The position numbers and the translations under genes were made by a program. From NCBI GenBank assembly GCA_033439255.1, contig CM065878.1:1984001-2048000 (forward strand): a DNA stretch of 64,000 bases, given 5' to 3'. The stretch comes from Hericium rajendrae (lineage: Eukaryota; Basidiomycota; Agaricomycetes; Russulales; Hericiaceae). A model generated the notes under the pieces. It made no database searches and was not told the origin of the DNA. It was given only the letters and a program-made list of their open reading frames with translations. This document shows positions 21,853 to 33,408 of the stretch, piece by piece; the stretch's first letter is position 1; each line of letters starts with the position of its first letter.

Positions 21853-22652
21853 AGTGCTAGGTGAGTTGTTTCTGTGGAACTCAATGCAAAAGTTGACATC
21901 TTCCTGCTATAGCAATTGGCACTATCCCCGATATACCCAAAAAATGAACTGTTTGTCCCCGCGCTCGTTACACTTTCCTATCATCCTCTTCAACGTCACT
22001 CATTCACTACTTTGTTATGACTCTGCACATACCTTTTAGAGCTACTCGTGATTAATTTCCATATCGTACATATATCTACAGCTCTTAGTATTTTGGTGCT
22101 CAGTATTTTGCTATCTTGCATGTATATACCGCGCTGTCGACGCCGAAAGTGATGTTTCATACACCAATCATATTCTTCAGACCGTAACAATTTATGTAAG
22201 CAGTACAGTACAGCTGCATCAAGTCCGACTTCCTCAAGACAAGCAAGGTCTATGCTGACGCAGTCGGCACTTCCCTAGTGTGAATCATAGCCGAAGTATC
22301 ATAGTAGTATGTTCATGGATGTGAAGTAAGGGAGACATGGACACTTGTAAACTACCTGTATCTGTCAACAAAATGGCATAGACTGAACATGGGCAAAGAC
22401 GAATGAAATGGAAATTGAGTGTGCAGAGGGAGGAAATAGCTTGTGCACGAAGATCGACGAGTTGGGAAGGAGAGTGGGGATAATGGCATGATACGATGGT
22501 GATGTGACAGAGATATGACAAACGAGTGACAACGATGTGATAGCAGGGGAGAGGTCATAAGGGCATAATGTGAATGAAGGAAAAAGAGTCCATGTCCCCA
22601 CACACCTAATGAGCATGCTTCACATTCCTGGTGAAGCTGCTAATCCTACTCT
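21853..22652. other. Intergenic, no gene seen
   Basis: Convergent 3' regions of the two orphan genes. AT-rich on the left; no RNA gene, repeat or coding frame was recognised. Confidence 0.45.
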
Positions 22653-23492
22653 TCAGAGATGATACTTCTGTCTTCCTGTTAAAATCCCAATCCTGGAAGC
22701 CCAACGGCATAGCTCAAGTATCTTCTCATAATCCTTGGGATCAACATGGGCAGGGAGATCGAACTGGTGACCATAGATCTGCTTGTCACCCAATGGATCG
22801 AAGGACTCATGAAGATCAAGGATGGAGCGACGAAGGAAGAAGGAGGTGATGGGATGGTACCAAGGCAGTTGGCTCCAGATGAGTGGGACGACGAGCTGTA
22901 TGTTCTTCAACTCATGATCAAAAGCATCCTCACGCTCTGCCCAGAAATGAACCCAGGTCATCCCAACATGGTAGATGCCACTGATACAGGCACATGCAAT
23001 CAGGGTTCCTTCTGGGTGCTTGAGCACCAGCTCGATGAGGAGCCCCTTACAGACTAGGAATGGAGGGCGTTGAGTAATGAACCAGTTGGTCGAATAGGCT
23101 GGATAGTAAGCATCCACTGGCAAGTGCCTGTATAGGGTGGGAAAGGAGAATTCATCCTTGTCGTCAAGGTTGTTGATAATTTGGAGGAGGGATGAGGGAC
23201 GAGGGGATGGGGTGCGAGGGGGGAGGGCATGTTCATCCAGTGGAACTGCATTGCCCAACTGCTGCCACGAGGCTGGGCACACAGCGCTGGCAGAGGCATC
23301 ACTGGCGATTGATATTCTTGGAACAAGCTGAACGGGCTGTGCATCTGAGGGGTTCAAATTGGGAAAGGAATCACATGTGTATTCTCGTGTCACCCAGACC
23401 TCTGCTGGTTTTTCTTCAAAGACATGGCTGAGTAGCGGGGAGTATGTGTGAGGATTGAGGGAGGAGCGGCGAGGACGAAGGTAGCTGAACAT
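22653..23492 (-). CDS. Orphan hypothetical protein, single exon
   Basis: Uninterrupted frame of 279 codons from ATG 23492. It has a low-complexity N-terminal third, a PRTPSPRPSSL linker, and a C-terminal region rich in aromatic residues (HLPVDAYYPAYSTNWFITQRPPFLVCKGLLIELVLKHPEGTLI is split here only by description; key features are repeated W, Y, H and P). No signal peptide or known domain was recognised. Length and composition favour a real gene, possibly lineage-specific or carried by a transposon. Confidence 0.5.
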   Translation of the reverse strand: MFSYLRPRRSSLNPHTYSPLLSHVFEEKPAEVWVTREYTCDSFPNLNPSDAQPVQLVPRISIASDASASAVCPASWQQLGNAVPLDEHALPPRTPSPRPSSLLQIINNLDDKDEFSFPTLYRHLPVDAYYPAYSTNWFITQRPPFLVCKGLLIELVLKHPEGTLIACACISGIYHVGMTWVHFWAEREDAFDHELKNIQLVVPLIWSQLPWYHPITSFFLRRSILDLHESFDPLGDKQIYGHQFDLPAHVDPKDYEKILELCRWASRIGILTGRQKYHL

Positions 23493-23699
23493 GGTTGCAG
23501 CAAGGGTGCTACTTTGGCAAGTGTTCTTCTAATATTGCTCTCGCTTCCAGTTTTTGTAAGTGTTTTTCCCTGGATCTCAGATTGGGCACCTATGGTAAGT
23601 TAATGGCAATCAGATTCTCAGACTCGTGCTAAGACCTGTACTCAATATTATACTCACTCTCAACGTAACAGCTCATGGGATGTCAAAATGGGTCTGCTG

Positions 23700-24046
23700 C
23701 TAGATGTATCATGTCATTGTCCAAACCAAGTTTGGGCACGACACCATGGATGACTGCCAGTGCTCCTGTGCATGTGCGGGCTGTCATGCACAGCCCCATC
23801 TTGCCCGCGCAGGGCTGCAGATGACTGCACCAGCATGTGGATGCACACATGCACACCATTTTGCTAGTGTGCAGACTGCCATGAGCAGACCCATCTGCTC
23901 GCATGGGGCCTCTCATGCCTGTAATGCACATGCACAACCATGCACAACCACACATGACTGCCAGCACAAGCAAGCATGCAGCTGCTGTGTGTTGGCAGCT
24001 GCAACATCCCCACCAATTGTGCCGCCAAAGAACATGTTTGCACTGG
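23700..24046. repeat. GTGCATG-rich low-complexity sequence
   Basis: Repeated CATGCAC, GCATGTG and CATGCACAGCCCC words resemble those beside the Copia relic near 10.3 kb, suggesting the same degenerate repeat family. The outer hAT element inserted at its right edge. Confidence 0.35.
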
Positions 24047-24521
24047 TAGGGACCGACACGAGTGGACTCGCGGGTGACCCGGATCCGAACCCGCGAGTCT
24101 CCAGCCTGGCCAGAGACCAGACCTGGATCCGCGCGGGTTCGCGCCACCGAGTCACCCGGAGCCGCGGGTCGGGTACCCGCGACAGGACGAGTCACCTGCG
24201 GGTCTTGCTACTGTACAGAGAAACATGAGGATGGCCTTGGAGATGCTGGACTGCTCGCTGGCGTAGCGCGTCGCACCGCGCGCACCCTTGTACACCACCT
24301 TCAGCGACACGAGCACCTTCGCCTTGTCGAACTTCTGGCGCTTCAATGCGCGGGTTGTCTATGATCTTTGAGCGGTGCAGCGTCAGGCCGTGGTTCCTGA
24401 GGATTGCGCGCGTGAGCGAGCGCAGGCCCTCCGCATTTCTGTCGCCGACGTCAGGGCTGCAGGCGGGCGTCAGCATTATACAGCATACTTGCAAGAGAAG
24501 GAAAGCGCACCGAGCAGCGGC

Positions 24522-25558
24522 CTAAGTAGCCTCGTACTCCGCCTTCTTCGCCTCATTGCGCGCCGTCTTCACTTCTTCACGAGCGAATGGTACTGAAAGG
24601 ATCAGAACAGAGCTTTAATTTGCAGGCAGATTTATTTACATACCTTTGGTACCGCAGACTTCGGTGAGGCCCAGTAAGACTCCCTCTTGAGAAGACTCGC
24701 GTGATAACTGTAGAAAGATGTATAATCAATAGATTATCCTCCACGGAATCATCACCTGGTTGAGATGCATGCCGAGCGATTCGGCCACATTTGCCAGAGG
24801 GAACACAGGGAGGATTTCCTTGAGTACAATGATGGCATTGCAGACATGCATGAATTCGCCGGTCTGAATACACTCCGCGAGCGACTGTAGAAGGAGAATC
24901 AAAACGTTAGTAACGAAAACACGCTGAAATACAGCCGATACGAACTTTGAAAAGCTTGCGATGCCATTTGCGCATAATTTGCTGGAAATTCGTCCAAGAC
25001 AGGACCACAGACGGCTCCACAGCGTCGATCTGAGGAGCGATCCGCTTGCACGTACTTGGTGTCCTCTTGGCGGCTCAGAGCACGGAGATTGGCTCCTTCC
25101 TCGTCGTATTTGGAGCTTGGCGGTGCGAGATCGTAAGTCGATAGTTGCCAGAACGTCATGTAGAATCCAGGGCTGCATCATCGCCGTCAGAAGGAACAAG
25201 AAGATACAATAAACATGACACGTACCCAACGATGTCATAAGCTTCCTTAGGTGCAACCTTTGTGCAACCTTTTTCAAGTCATCAAACAAGGCCTCGATTT
25301 CCGGCACCCAAGGACTCTGCGGCGAAAACATAAGTACGAAAAGAGATGAATCAAGGATATAAGACGCACCTCAGACTGCGGAGGTGTGGTGACAACTGCA
25401 TTCTCCATCACGACGTCTTCCAAAGGCTTGGGCTCTTGTGTAGCAGGCTTAGCGTCCCCATTTGGATCGGACGTGGGGGGCTCTGCTGAACCGGGCGACG
25501 CTGTCCTTCTCCCCGCTCGTCCTCCTGTGCCTGAAAGAGATGCGCGTTCTCTCAGCAC
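24522..25558 (-). pseudogene. THO2-like gene fragment carried by the outer hAT
   Basis: Mirror copy of the fragment in the inner element, with the same 11-bp duplication and the same internal deletion. The lesions therefore predate the duplication of the transposon. Neighbouring DNA in both copies (about 24,200-24,480 and 25,570-25,940) also has coding-like, GC-rich composition, for example a Cys-rich ECEACRECEACRVRE string, and may be further captured sequence. Confidence 0.75.
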
Positions 25559-26986
25559 ATATCTGAGCGAGCGTGCTTCGTCAGCAGAGCACGCGTTGCG
25601 ACTGCGCGCAGCGTAGGGCGAGTGAGCAGAGCGCGCGGCCTCGCGCCTCCGGCTCCGCTATCCAAGTCCTCGCCATCCAGCCCCAACCCCCGCACGACCG
25701 CCTCGCGTACGCGACATGCCTCGCACTCGCGACACGCCTCACACTCAAGCCGCCGCTCGCGGTACGGAACGTCATCGTCGTCGCCAACCGCGCTCGTGCC
25801 CGCGATCTGCGCAGGCTCTTCTTGCGAGTCGTCTTGTCCGCCGCGTCCGCCGCGCTGCCATCCTTGTGCCTTCGGAGTATTTGATGCCCCATGAGCACCA
25901 ACACGGTGAAACTGATATACAACTCACTGGAGAGCTTTACCCCACCTGACCGCTTGTCGTTCGCTCAAAGCGCGTGAGACGATGGGAGTCGATATTGATG
26001 GGAGGTGCGTCGTCTGAGGAACGGTTTAGGAAGCCCCAAGCGTGAATTTACAATAAAGCAATGAATCGTTAATCATGACTCGCCAGAAGAAAACACAACT
26101 ATCACAGCAGGAGCACCATTGCATGTCACTGAGACCCAAGTTTGTGGATGTTTAAAGATCGAGAGTCGAAATAATTGAATGTCCGAGCAATGGCCGGCGG
26201 CTCGGCTTGGGTCGCGGCCTTGTTAGCATGTTCCGTGCTGCCCTCTCGAAGGTGAGTTCTGAAATTTGAAGCAAGCCACGCACCATGTGTGGGAGTATTT
26301 TATCAGTAGGAAAAAACACAAGGCAGATACAGAAAAAAAAACAAGTGAAATCTATCGTACCGTGGTTACTCTGTAATACGTTCTCTGCAGAGGGAGTCGA
26401 GCGCCCAGGCTATTGGGGTCTGTCAACGCGGAGCGCCCACTAAGTACCTAAGCTAACGCCTCATTTCAACACTACTATTCGAACTCTCGTCTCCAGTCAC
26501 CATGAGCGTACGATTGTACTTGCTCTCGGTAGTTGTGTCCAGGTGAGCAATAAATTCGTATGTATGGTACTGCCGATAATTGAGCGTCATTATAGCTGTA
26601 GCAGTTTGGGCCATAGCACAACCGATTCCCCGCTTCGATGCCTGACGTTAGACAGCAAGATCATTGCTAGTACATTCCATCTCCCGCTCTCTCTCGCCTC
26701 ACTTGAAGAGCCTTGTGTTCCGGTATCATGCCAGCATTCGTGTTATGATATTCAAGCTGCCCTGGTTTGCAACTGTCGATTCCTCACAAGGTATCTTTTC
26801 TCTAAACCCGTTATACTACTAGGGCTCCACTCACACGAAGTGGACGTGCTCGATCTGTTCAATGACACAATGGCATCGCGATGGCCATTGAGCCGAGCTG
26901 TCAGTGCCGTGTAACTTTGATCGATCGCGACGGTGTATTGTCCACAAGATCTCTAGACTTGTGAACTAATCAATTCCCATAAAATC

Positions 26987-27333
26987 ATGGCAACTAACGG
27001 CTCCGTCTTCTCTAGATTTTCCACCCCCTCTTCCTCCTGGCTGCACTCTATCATCTACTCTATCCCAATGGTTCGCAAGCGTGCTCGCTCGCCGTCTTCA
27101 GAGCCGAGCATCCGTGAATCCAGTCTTCCACCTTCAAGTGTCGCGCCTTCAGACGTAGCGTCTCCGGATCCGCCAGCAAAGAAGCTGAAGGCGTTATTCA
27201 ATGCCCGCTATGAGACGTCAGTCAAGACCAATGAAGAGGTCCTTGGTACGTTTCGAAGCCAGTGCATCTCTTACTGATCTTACCATTCGTCTTTCGTAGA
27301 AATGCAACGGAAGCGGTGGAAATCTGTTGTATA
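26987..27333 (+). pseudogene. hAT transposase of the outer copy, 5' fragment
   Basis: Exon 1 is identical to that of the inner copy (MATNGSVF...NEEVL), followed by an intron and EMQRKRWKSVVY. The inner hAT then interrupts the second exon. The rest of the gene resumes at 33,409. Confidence 0.9.
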
Positions 27334-27562
27334 TAGGGTCCGACACGAGTCAGAGTCACCCGCGGGTCAAGACAGGTAAACCCGTGGGAATTACCTGCAG
27401 GTCTCTGACTCACGGATCCGGATCACCCGGTGGCTGAGACCTGTGAGGATCCAGGTCACAATTTCGCTAAAATGCAATGACCCGCAGGTTACCTGCAATG
27501 ACCCGTGGTCTAGAATATATTTCAAGTTCAAAAAGGGACATATGAATTATCTAGTCTAAACA

Positions 27563-30460
27563 TCAATCTTCCTGCTCTGTGATATCAATGCTATCTACTG
27601 CATCCTTTGGCCTCCTGCACTTCTCCTTGAAAATGCGGGTGATATCTTGCTCCGGTATCAATCCATCTATCCTTGCCCAAGAATTGAGAACTGTTGATGC
27701 ACGTGTTGATTCGTCAGAGAGATTGTGACGGAGTTTTGTCACTGTGAGGCCACCACGAGAGAAGCCTCGTTCGACATCTGTACCTGCAGCTAAACATGAC
27801 TTTAGAGACGAGTATCACAAAAGGTTTGGCCACTTACCAGGTGCAGATAAGAAGTCGACAGCCATGCGTGCAAGGGGACTGCCAGCGCGGTCCCACCAAG
27901 AGATCGGGTCCTCCACGTTGCTGATAGGCGGCGAATTCAGGTAGTCTTCCAGTTCGTCACCACCGCTCTTGCCAAACTCATCAATATCTGCAAATGCATC
28001 TTGATCCTCGGACACAGACTGAAAAAGCTAATTAGTATACGAAAGACGGCTCAAGGACGCATTACTTACAGTGCCATCAGACGCTGATGTAGGCTGCTCG
28101 GATGGCTTGTAGAAGGTAGCCCACTGCTCTCGAAGGATGTCCTTTGCAGTCTCGATCCAATTGTCAGGCCACTTTTTTTTGACGAAGTATGCAGTCTTGT
28201 AGCGTGGGTGAAGAACTAGTATGTAGAGGTAAGTACTAATGTACAGGTGCAGGGACGAAAAAACCATACCCATGGCACACCGATACATGATAGAGTCATC
28301 AGTCTTACTGTAGTACTTGTTGAGAATGGCCACGCCCTTTGCTGCCGCTGCACGGACAGCAGGAAATAAAGTCGCCTTGTTAGATGCATTTTCAAGGGTT
28401 TCGGTCAGAACGTCAATGACAGGAATCACTTCGTGCAAGAGTGGAATCTTGCTGCGCGACATGCGTTCGGTTGCAAGAAGAAACTTCTAAAGGCAAGGTT
28501 AGTCTTGAATAGAAAGCCCAAAAAAGCCACTCACGGTCAATATGGGCTCGAGCTGCGCTAGCAGATCCCATTCGTCTCGAGAGAGTCGATATCTCTTGAG
28601 TTTTGCTCGACCAGATTTGTTGTGACGGTCGATAAGTACTAACTTGTCCAATGCAGGCCGAAGGTATAGGGCTGACTTCACCATCTCTGCGACTGAATTC
28701 CACCGTGTCGAAACGGAGCGCTTGACTTTCTTTGGCTCGATTTTCGCCTTCTCACAGCATTCTTGAAGGTCGTCTGTCAGTGACGTCGAATGATGAATGC
28801 GGGATGCCAGTTTTGTTATCTAGACAGTAAGAGTTAGTAAATGTAATGAGTAATGCAAACGGACCAATACCTTGGTAACTGCAGTGCAGCCAAGGTCAAT
28901 GTCATGTTGCAACAGACGTCGCTCAGCCTCCACCTCCAGAGCAACGCTATGGATCTCTGTCGTCACTGGCCAATCTATCTTGATCTACCTCCTCGGCAGC
29001 TTCACGATCTTCTTCATCCAGCTCGAGCTCTTCATCCTCGTCATCACTATCCTCCGATGAGACAACCACTGTCTCCTTCTTCGACTTCGCAAATTGAGAC
29101 AATATCGCCTGTCTCACTGGTCAATCAGGAAATCAAAACAAATGGGCGAGGCATACCTTGACCGCAAGATTGAGGATGTGACATATACAACGGATGCGGG
29201 TATGTACACCGCTCATGCCACCGTCTGGCATACGCAACTCCAACTCGGATGTAGCTGTATCGTTGTTGGATGCGTTGTCATAGACCTGGCCCAAAAGCTC
29301 GTTGATCATCAGCACCATTCTATCGAGAGAAACATAGTATATAAACTTACCATATGTGCAATTCCGAAGCTATCTAAACACTTATATATCTCCTCGGCCA
29401 AGTTTTCCCCGGTGTGGGCCTTCGTCATTCTACTTAAGTTGTTAGCCGATTAATTGGCATCACGAAATAAAAGACCAACCTAATGAAGTCCAAAATGAGG
29501 GATAACATCTGGCCGTTTTGGACCAGAAACACAATGATACCAAGGAAGGAGTACAGGTTAGGTGATGACCACCCATCAACTCCAATATGCAGCTTTCCTG
29601 TGTGTCGCTGAAACGACTCAGTTGCAGAAATGAGTCGCATCCATGAAAACGTACCTGCAGCATGTTTCCGACATTCTTTTTCGATATGGCAAATATCTCC
29701 TTAACGTCGCGGGAGATCGTCTTGTCTGACGGTAGCTCGACCTTTGCATACAGCATGCGGAACATGCGCTGAAGGTAAGGGTCGTTGATGATGTTGAAAG
29801 GCCTGTGGCTACTTGCACACCACAAGCTCGCCAACATCCGGAACTCTTCCTTTGAATAGAGCGTCCCGTTGGCGAACATTGTAATTTGCTGTTGTTGTTC
29901 TGCCACTATGCCTTCACAGCTCTTGGTGTGTCGTTGGAGATTGCTGGTGCTGTCGTCGCTACGTTCACGTGTGACGCTCGTGCTCGGATGCCTATCCAGT
30001 CATGAAAAGAGCCTAGAGGTGAGAATGCGACTAGTACATACTTTTTGCAGATGAATTTGTACTTGATGACCCCTTTCTCAACGACGATCAACGGCGGCAT
30101 CTTGAAGTGTTCATATACAACAGATTTCCACCGCTTCCGTTGCATTTCTACGAAAGACGAATGGTAAGATCAGTAAGAGATGCACTGGCTTCGAAACGTA
30201 CCAAGGACCTCTTCATTGGTCTTGACTGACGTCTCATAGCGGGCATTGAATAACGCCTTCAGCTTCTTTGCTGGCGGATCCGGAGACGCTACGTCTGAAG
30301 GCGCGACACTTGAAGGTGGAAGACTGGATTCACGGATGCTCGGCTCTGAAGACGGCGAGCGAGCACGCTTGCGAACCATTGGGATAGAGTAGATGATAGA
30401 GTGCAGCCAGGAGGAAGAGGGGGTGGAAAATCTAGAGAAGACGGAGCCGTTAGTTGCCAT
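27563..30460 (-). pseudogene. hAT transposase of the inner copy (2-bp frameshift)
   Basis: Exon 1 from ATG 30460 (MATNGSVFSRFST... NEEVL) splices to EMQRKRWKSVVYEHFKMPPLIVV and a BED-type zinc finger (FICK-HPSTS...STSNLQRHTKSC). The catalytic core follows (HIGVDGWSSPNLYSFLG, DNASNNDTATSELE, CICHILNLAVK, an acidic insert, RSVSTRWNSVAEM). The protein ends in the hATC dimerisation domain (DPISWWDRAGSPLARMAVDFL, ERGFSRGGLTVTKLRHNLSDES). Compared with the outer copy it lacks 2 bp in the acidic insert (between 28959 and 28960), which shifts the frame. Otherwise it is complete with several short introns. The transposase would cut at the terminal repeats and reinsert DNA. Confidence 0.88.
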
Positions 30461-31888
30461 GATTTTATGGGAATTGATTAGTTCACAAGTCTAGAGATCT
30501 TGTGGACAATACACCGTCGCGATCGATCAAAGTTACACGGCACTGACAGCTCGGCTCAATGGCCATCGCGATGCCATTGTGTCATTGAACAGATCGAGCA
30601 CGTCCACTTCGTGTGAGTGGAGCCCTAGTAGTATAACGGGTTTAGAGAAAAGATACCTTGTGAGGAATCGACAGTTGCAAACCAGGGCAGCTTGAATATC
30701 ATAACACGAATGCTGGCATGATACCGGAACACAAGGCTCTTCAAGTGAGGCGAGAGAGAGCGGGAGATGGAATGTACTAGCAATGATCTTGCTGTCTAAC
30801 GTCAGGCATCGAAGCGGGGAATCGGTTGTGCTATGGCCCAAACTGCTACAGCTATAATGACGCTCAATTATCGGCAGTACCATACATACGAATTTATTGC
30901 TCACCTGGACACAACTACCGAGAGCAAGTACAATCGTACGCTCATGGTGACTGGAGACGAGAGTTCGAATAGTAGTGTTGAAATGAGGCGTTAGCTTAGG
31001 TACTTAGTGGGCGCTCCGCGTTGACAGACCCCAATAGCCTGGGCGCTCGACTCCCTCTGCAGAGAACGTATTACAGAGTAACCACGGTACGATAGATTTC
31101 ACTTGTTTTTTTTTCTGTATCTGCCTTGTGTTTTTTCCTACTGATAAAATACTCCCACACATGGTGCGTGGCTTGCTTCAAATTTCAGAACTCACCTTCG
31201 AGAGGGCAGCACGGAACATGCTAACAAGGCCGCGACCCAAGCCGAGCCGCCGGCCATTGCTCGGACATTCAATTATTTCGACTCTCGATCTTTAAACATC
31301 CACAAACTTGGGTCTCAGTGACATGCAATGGTGCTCCTGCTGTGATAGTTGTGTTTTCTTCTGGCGAGTCATGATTAACGATTCATTGCTTTATTGTAAA
31401 TTCACGCTTGGGGCTTCCTAAACCGTTCCTCAGACGACGCACCTCCCATCAATATCGACTCCCATCGTCTCACGCGCTTTGAGCGAACGACAAGCGGTCA
31501 GGTGGGGTAAAGCTCTCCAGTGAGTTGTATATCAGTTTCACCGTGTTGGTGCTCATGGGGCATCAAATACTCCGAAGGCACAAGGATGGCAGCGCGGCGG
31601 ACGCGGCGGACAAGACGACTCGCAAGAAGAGCCTGCGCAGATCGCGGGCACGAGCGCGGTTGGCGACGACGATGACGTTCCGTACCGCGAGCGGCGGCTT
31701 GAGTGTGAGGCGTGTCGCGAGTGCGAGGCATGTCGCGTACGCGAGGCGGTCGTGCGGGGGTTGGGGCTGGATGGCGAGGACTTGGATAGCGGAGCCGGAG
31801 GCGCGAGGCCGCGCGCTCTGCTCACTCGCCCTACGCTGCGCGCAGTCGCAACGCGTGCTCTGCTGACGAAGCACGCTCGCTCAGATAT

Positions 31889-32925
31889 GTGCTGAGAGAA
31901 CGCGCATCTCTTTCAGGCACAGGAGGACGAGCGGGGAGAAGGACAGCGTCGCCCGGTTCAGCAGAGCCCCCCACGTCCGATCCAAATGGGGACGCTAAGC
32001 CTGCTACACAAGAGCCCAAGCCTTTGGAAGACGTCGTGATGGAGAATGCAGTTGTCACCACACCTCCGCAGTCTGAGGTGCGTCTTATATCCTTGATTCA
32101 TCTCTTTTCGTACTTATGTTTTCGCCGCAGAGTCCTTGGGTGCCGGAAATCGAGGCCTTGTTTGATGACTTGAAAAAGGTTGCACAAAGGTTGCACCTAA
32201 GGAAGCTTATGACATCGTTGGGTACGTGTCATGTTTATTGTATCTTCTTGTTCCTTCTGACGGCGATGATGCAGCCCTGGATTCTACATGACGTTCTGGC
32301 AACTATCGACTTACGATCTCGCACCGCCAAGCTCCAAATACGACGAGGAAGGAGCCAATCTCCGTGCTCTGAGCCGCCAAGAGGACACCAAGTACGTGCA
32401 AGCGGATCGCTCCTCAGATCGACGCTGTGGAGCCGTCTGTGGTCCTGTCTTGGACGAATTTCCAGCAAATTATGCGCAAATGGCATCGCAAGCTTTTCAA
32501 AGTTCGTATCGGCTGTATTTCAGCGTGTTTTCGTTACTAACGTTTTGATTCTCCTTCTACAGTCGCTCGCGGAGTGTATTCAGACCGGCGAATTCATGCA
32601 TGTCTGCAATGCCATCATTGTACTCAAGGAAATCCTCCCTGTGTTCCCTCTGGCAAATGTGGCCGAATCGCTCGGCATGCATCTCAACCAGGTGATGATT
32701 CCGTGGAGGATAATCTATTGATTATACATCTTTCTACAGTTATCACGCGAGTCTTCTCAAGAGGGAGTCTTACTGGGCCTCACCGAAGTCTGCGGTACCA
32801 AAGGTATGTAAATAAATCTGCCTGCAAATTAAAGCTCTGTTCTGATCCTTTCAGTACCATTCGCTCGTGAAGAAGTGAAGACGGCGCGCAATGAGGCGAA
32901 GAAGGCGGAGTACGAGGCTACTTAG
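31889..32925 (+). pseudogene. THO2-like gene fragment carried by the inner hAT
   Basis: Spliced segments read PWVPEIEALFDDLKKVA, KEAYDIVGPGFYMTFWQLSTYDLAPPSSKYDEE, SRQEDTKYVQADRSSDR, then WTNFQQIMRKWHRKLFK and SLAECIQTGEFMHVCNAIIVLKEILPVFPLANVAESLG. This matches the conserved core of THO2/THOC2, a subunit of the THO mRNA-export complex. The protein is far too short and lacks the stretch normally between ADRSSDR and the RKWHRKL block. An 11-bp tandem duplication (AAAGGTTGCAC, about 32175-32196) shifts frame. It lies antisense to the transposase, between the 5' terminal repeat and exon 1. I infer capture of a host fragment. Confidence 0.75.
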
Positions 32926-33408
32926 GCCGCTGCTCGGTGCGCTTTCCTTCTCTTGCAAGTATGCTGTATAATGCTGACGCCCGCCTGCAGCCCTGACGTC
33001 GGCGACAGAAATGCGGAGGGCCTGCGCTCGCTCACGCGCGCAATCCTCAGGAACCACGGCCTGACGCTGCACCGCTCAAAGATCATAGACAACCCGCGCA
33101 TTGAAGCGCCAGAAGTTCGACAAGGCGAAGGTGCTCGTGTCGCTGAAGGTGGTGTACAAGGGTGCGCGCGGTGCGACGCGCTACGCCAGCGAGCAGTCCA
33201 GCATCTCCAAGGCCATCCTCATGTTTCTCTGTACAGTAGCAAGACCCGCAGGTGACTCGTCCTGTCGCGGGTACCCGACCCGCGGCTCCGGGTGACTCGG
33301 TGGCGCGAACCCGCGCGGATCCAGGTCTGGTCTCTGGCCAGGCTGGAGACTCGCGGGTTCGGATCCGGGTCACCCGCGAGTCCACTCGTGTCGGTCCCTA
33401 GTTGTATA

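Larger units (their letters stand above)
27334..33400 (-). mobile_element. Inner hAT transposon, complete 6,067-bp copy in inverse orientation
   Basis: Same terminal sequences as the outer element (TAGGGTCC... at 27334 and the inverse of TAGGGACC... at 33400), flanked by a perfect 8-bp duplication GTTGTATA (27326-27333 and 33401-33408). The target lies inside the outer copy's own transposase codons (KSVVY-EHFKMPP). Paired positions obey constant sums (57447 for the 5' halves; 63522-63524 for the 3' halves), showing the two copies are collinear over 6 kb apart from a 1-nt and a 2-nt indel. Insertion was therefore recent. Confidence 0.95.
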
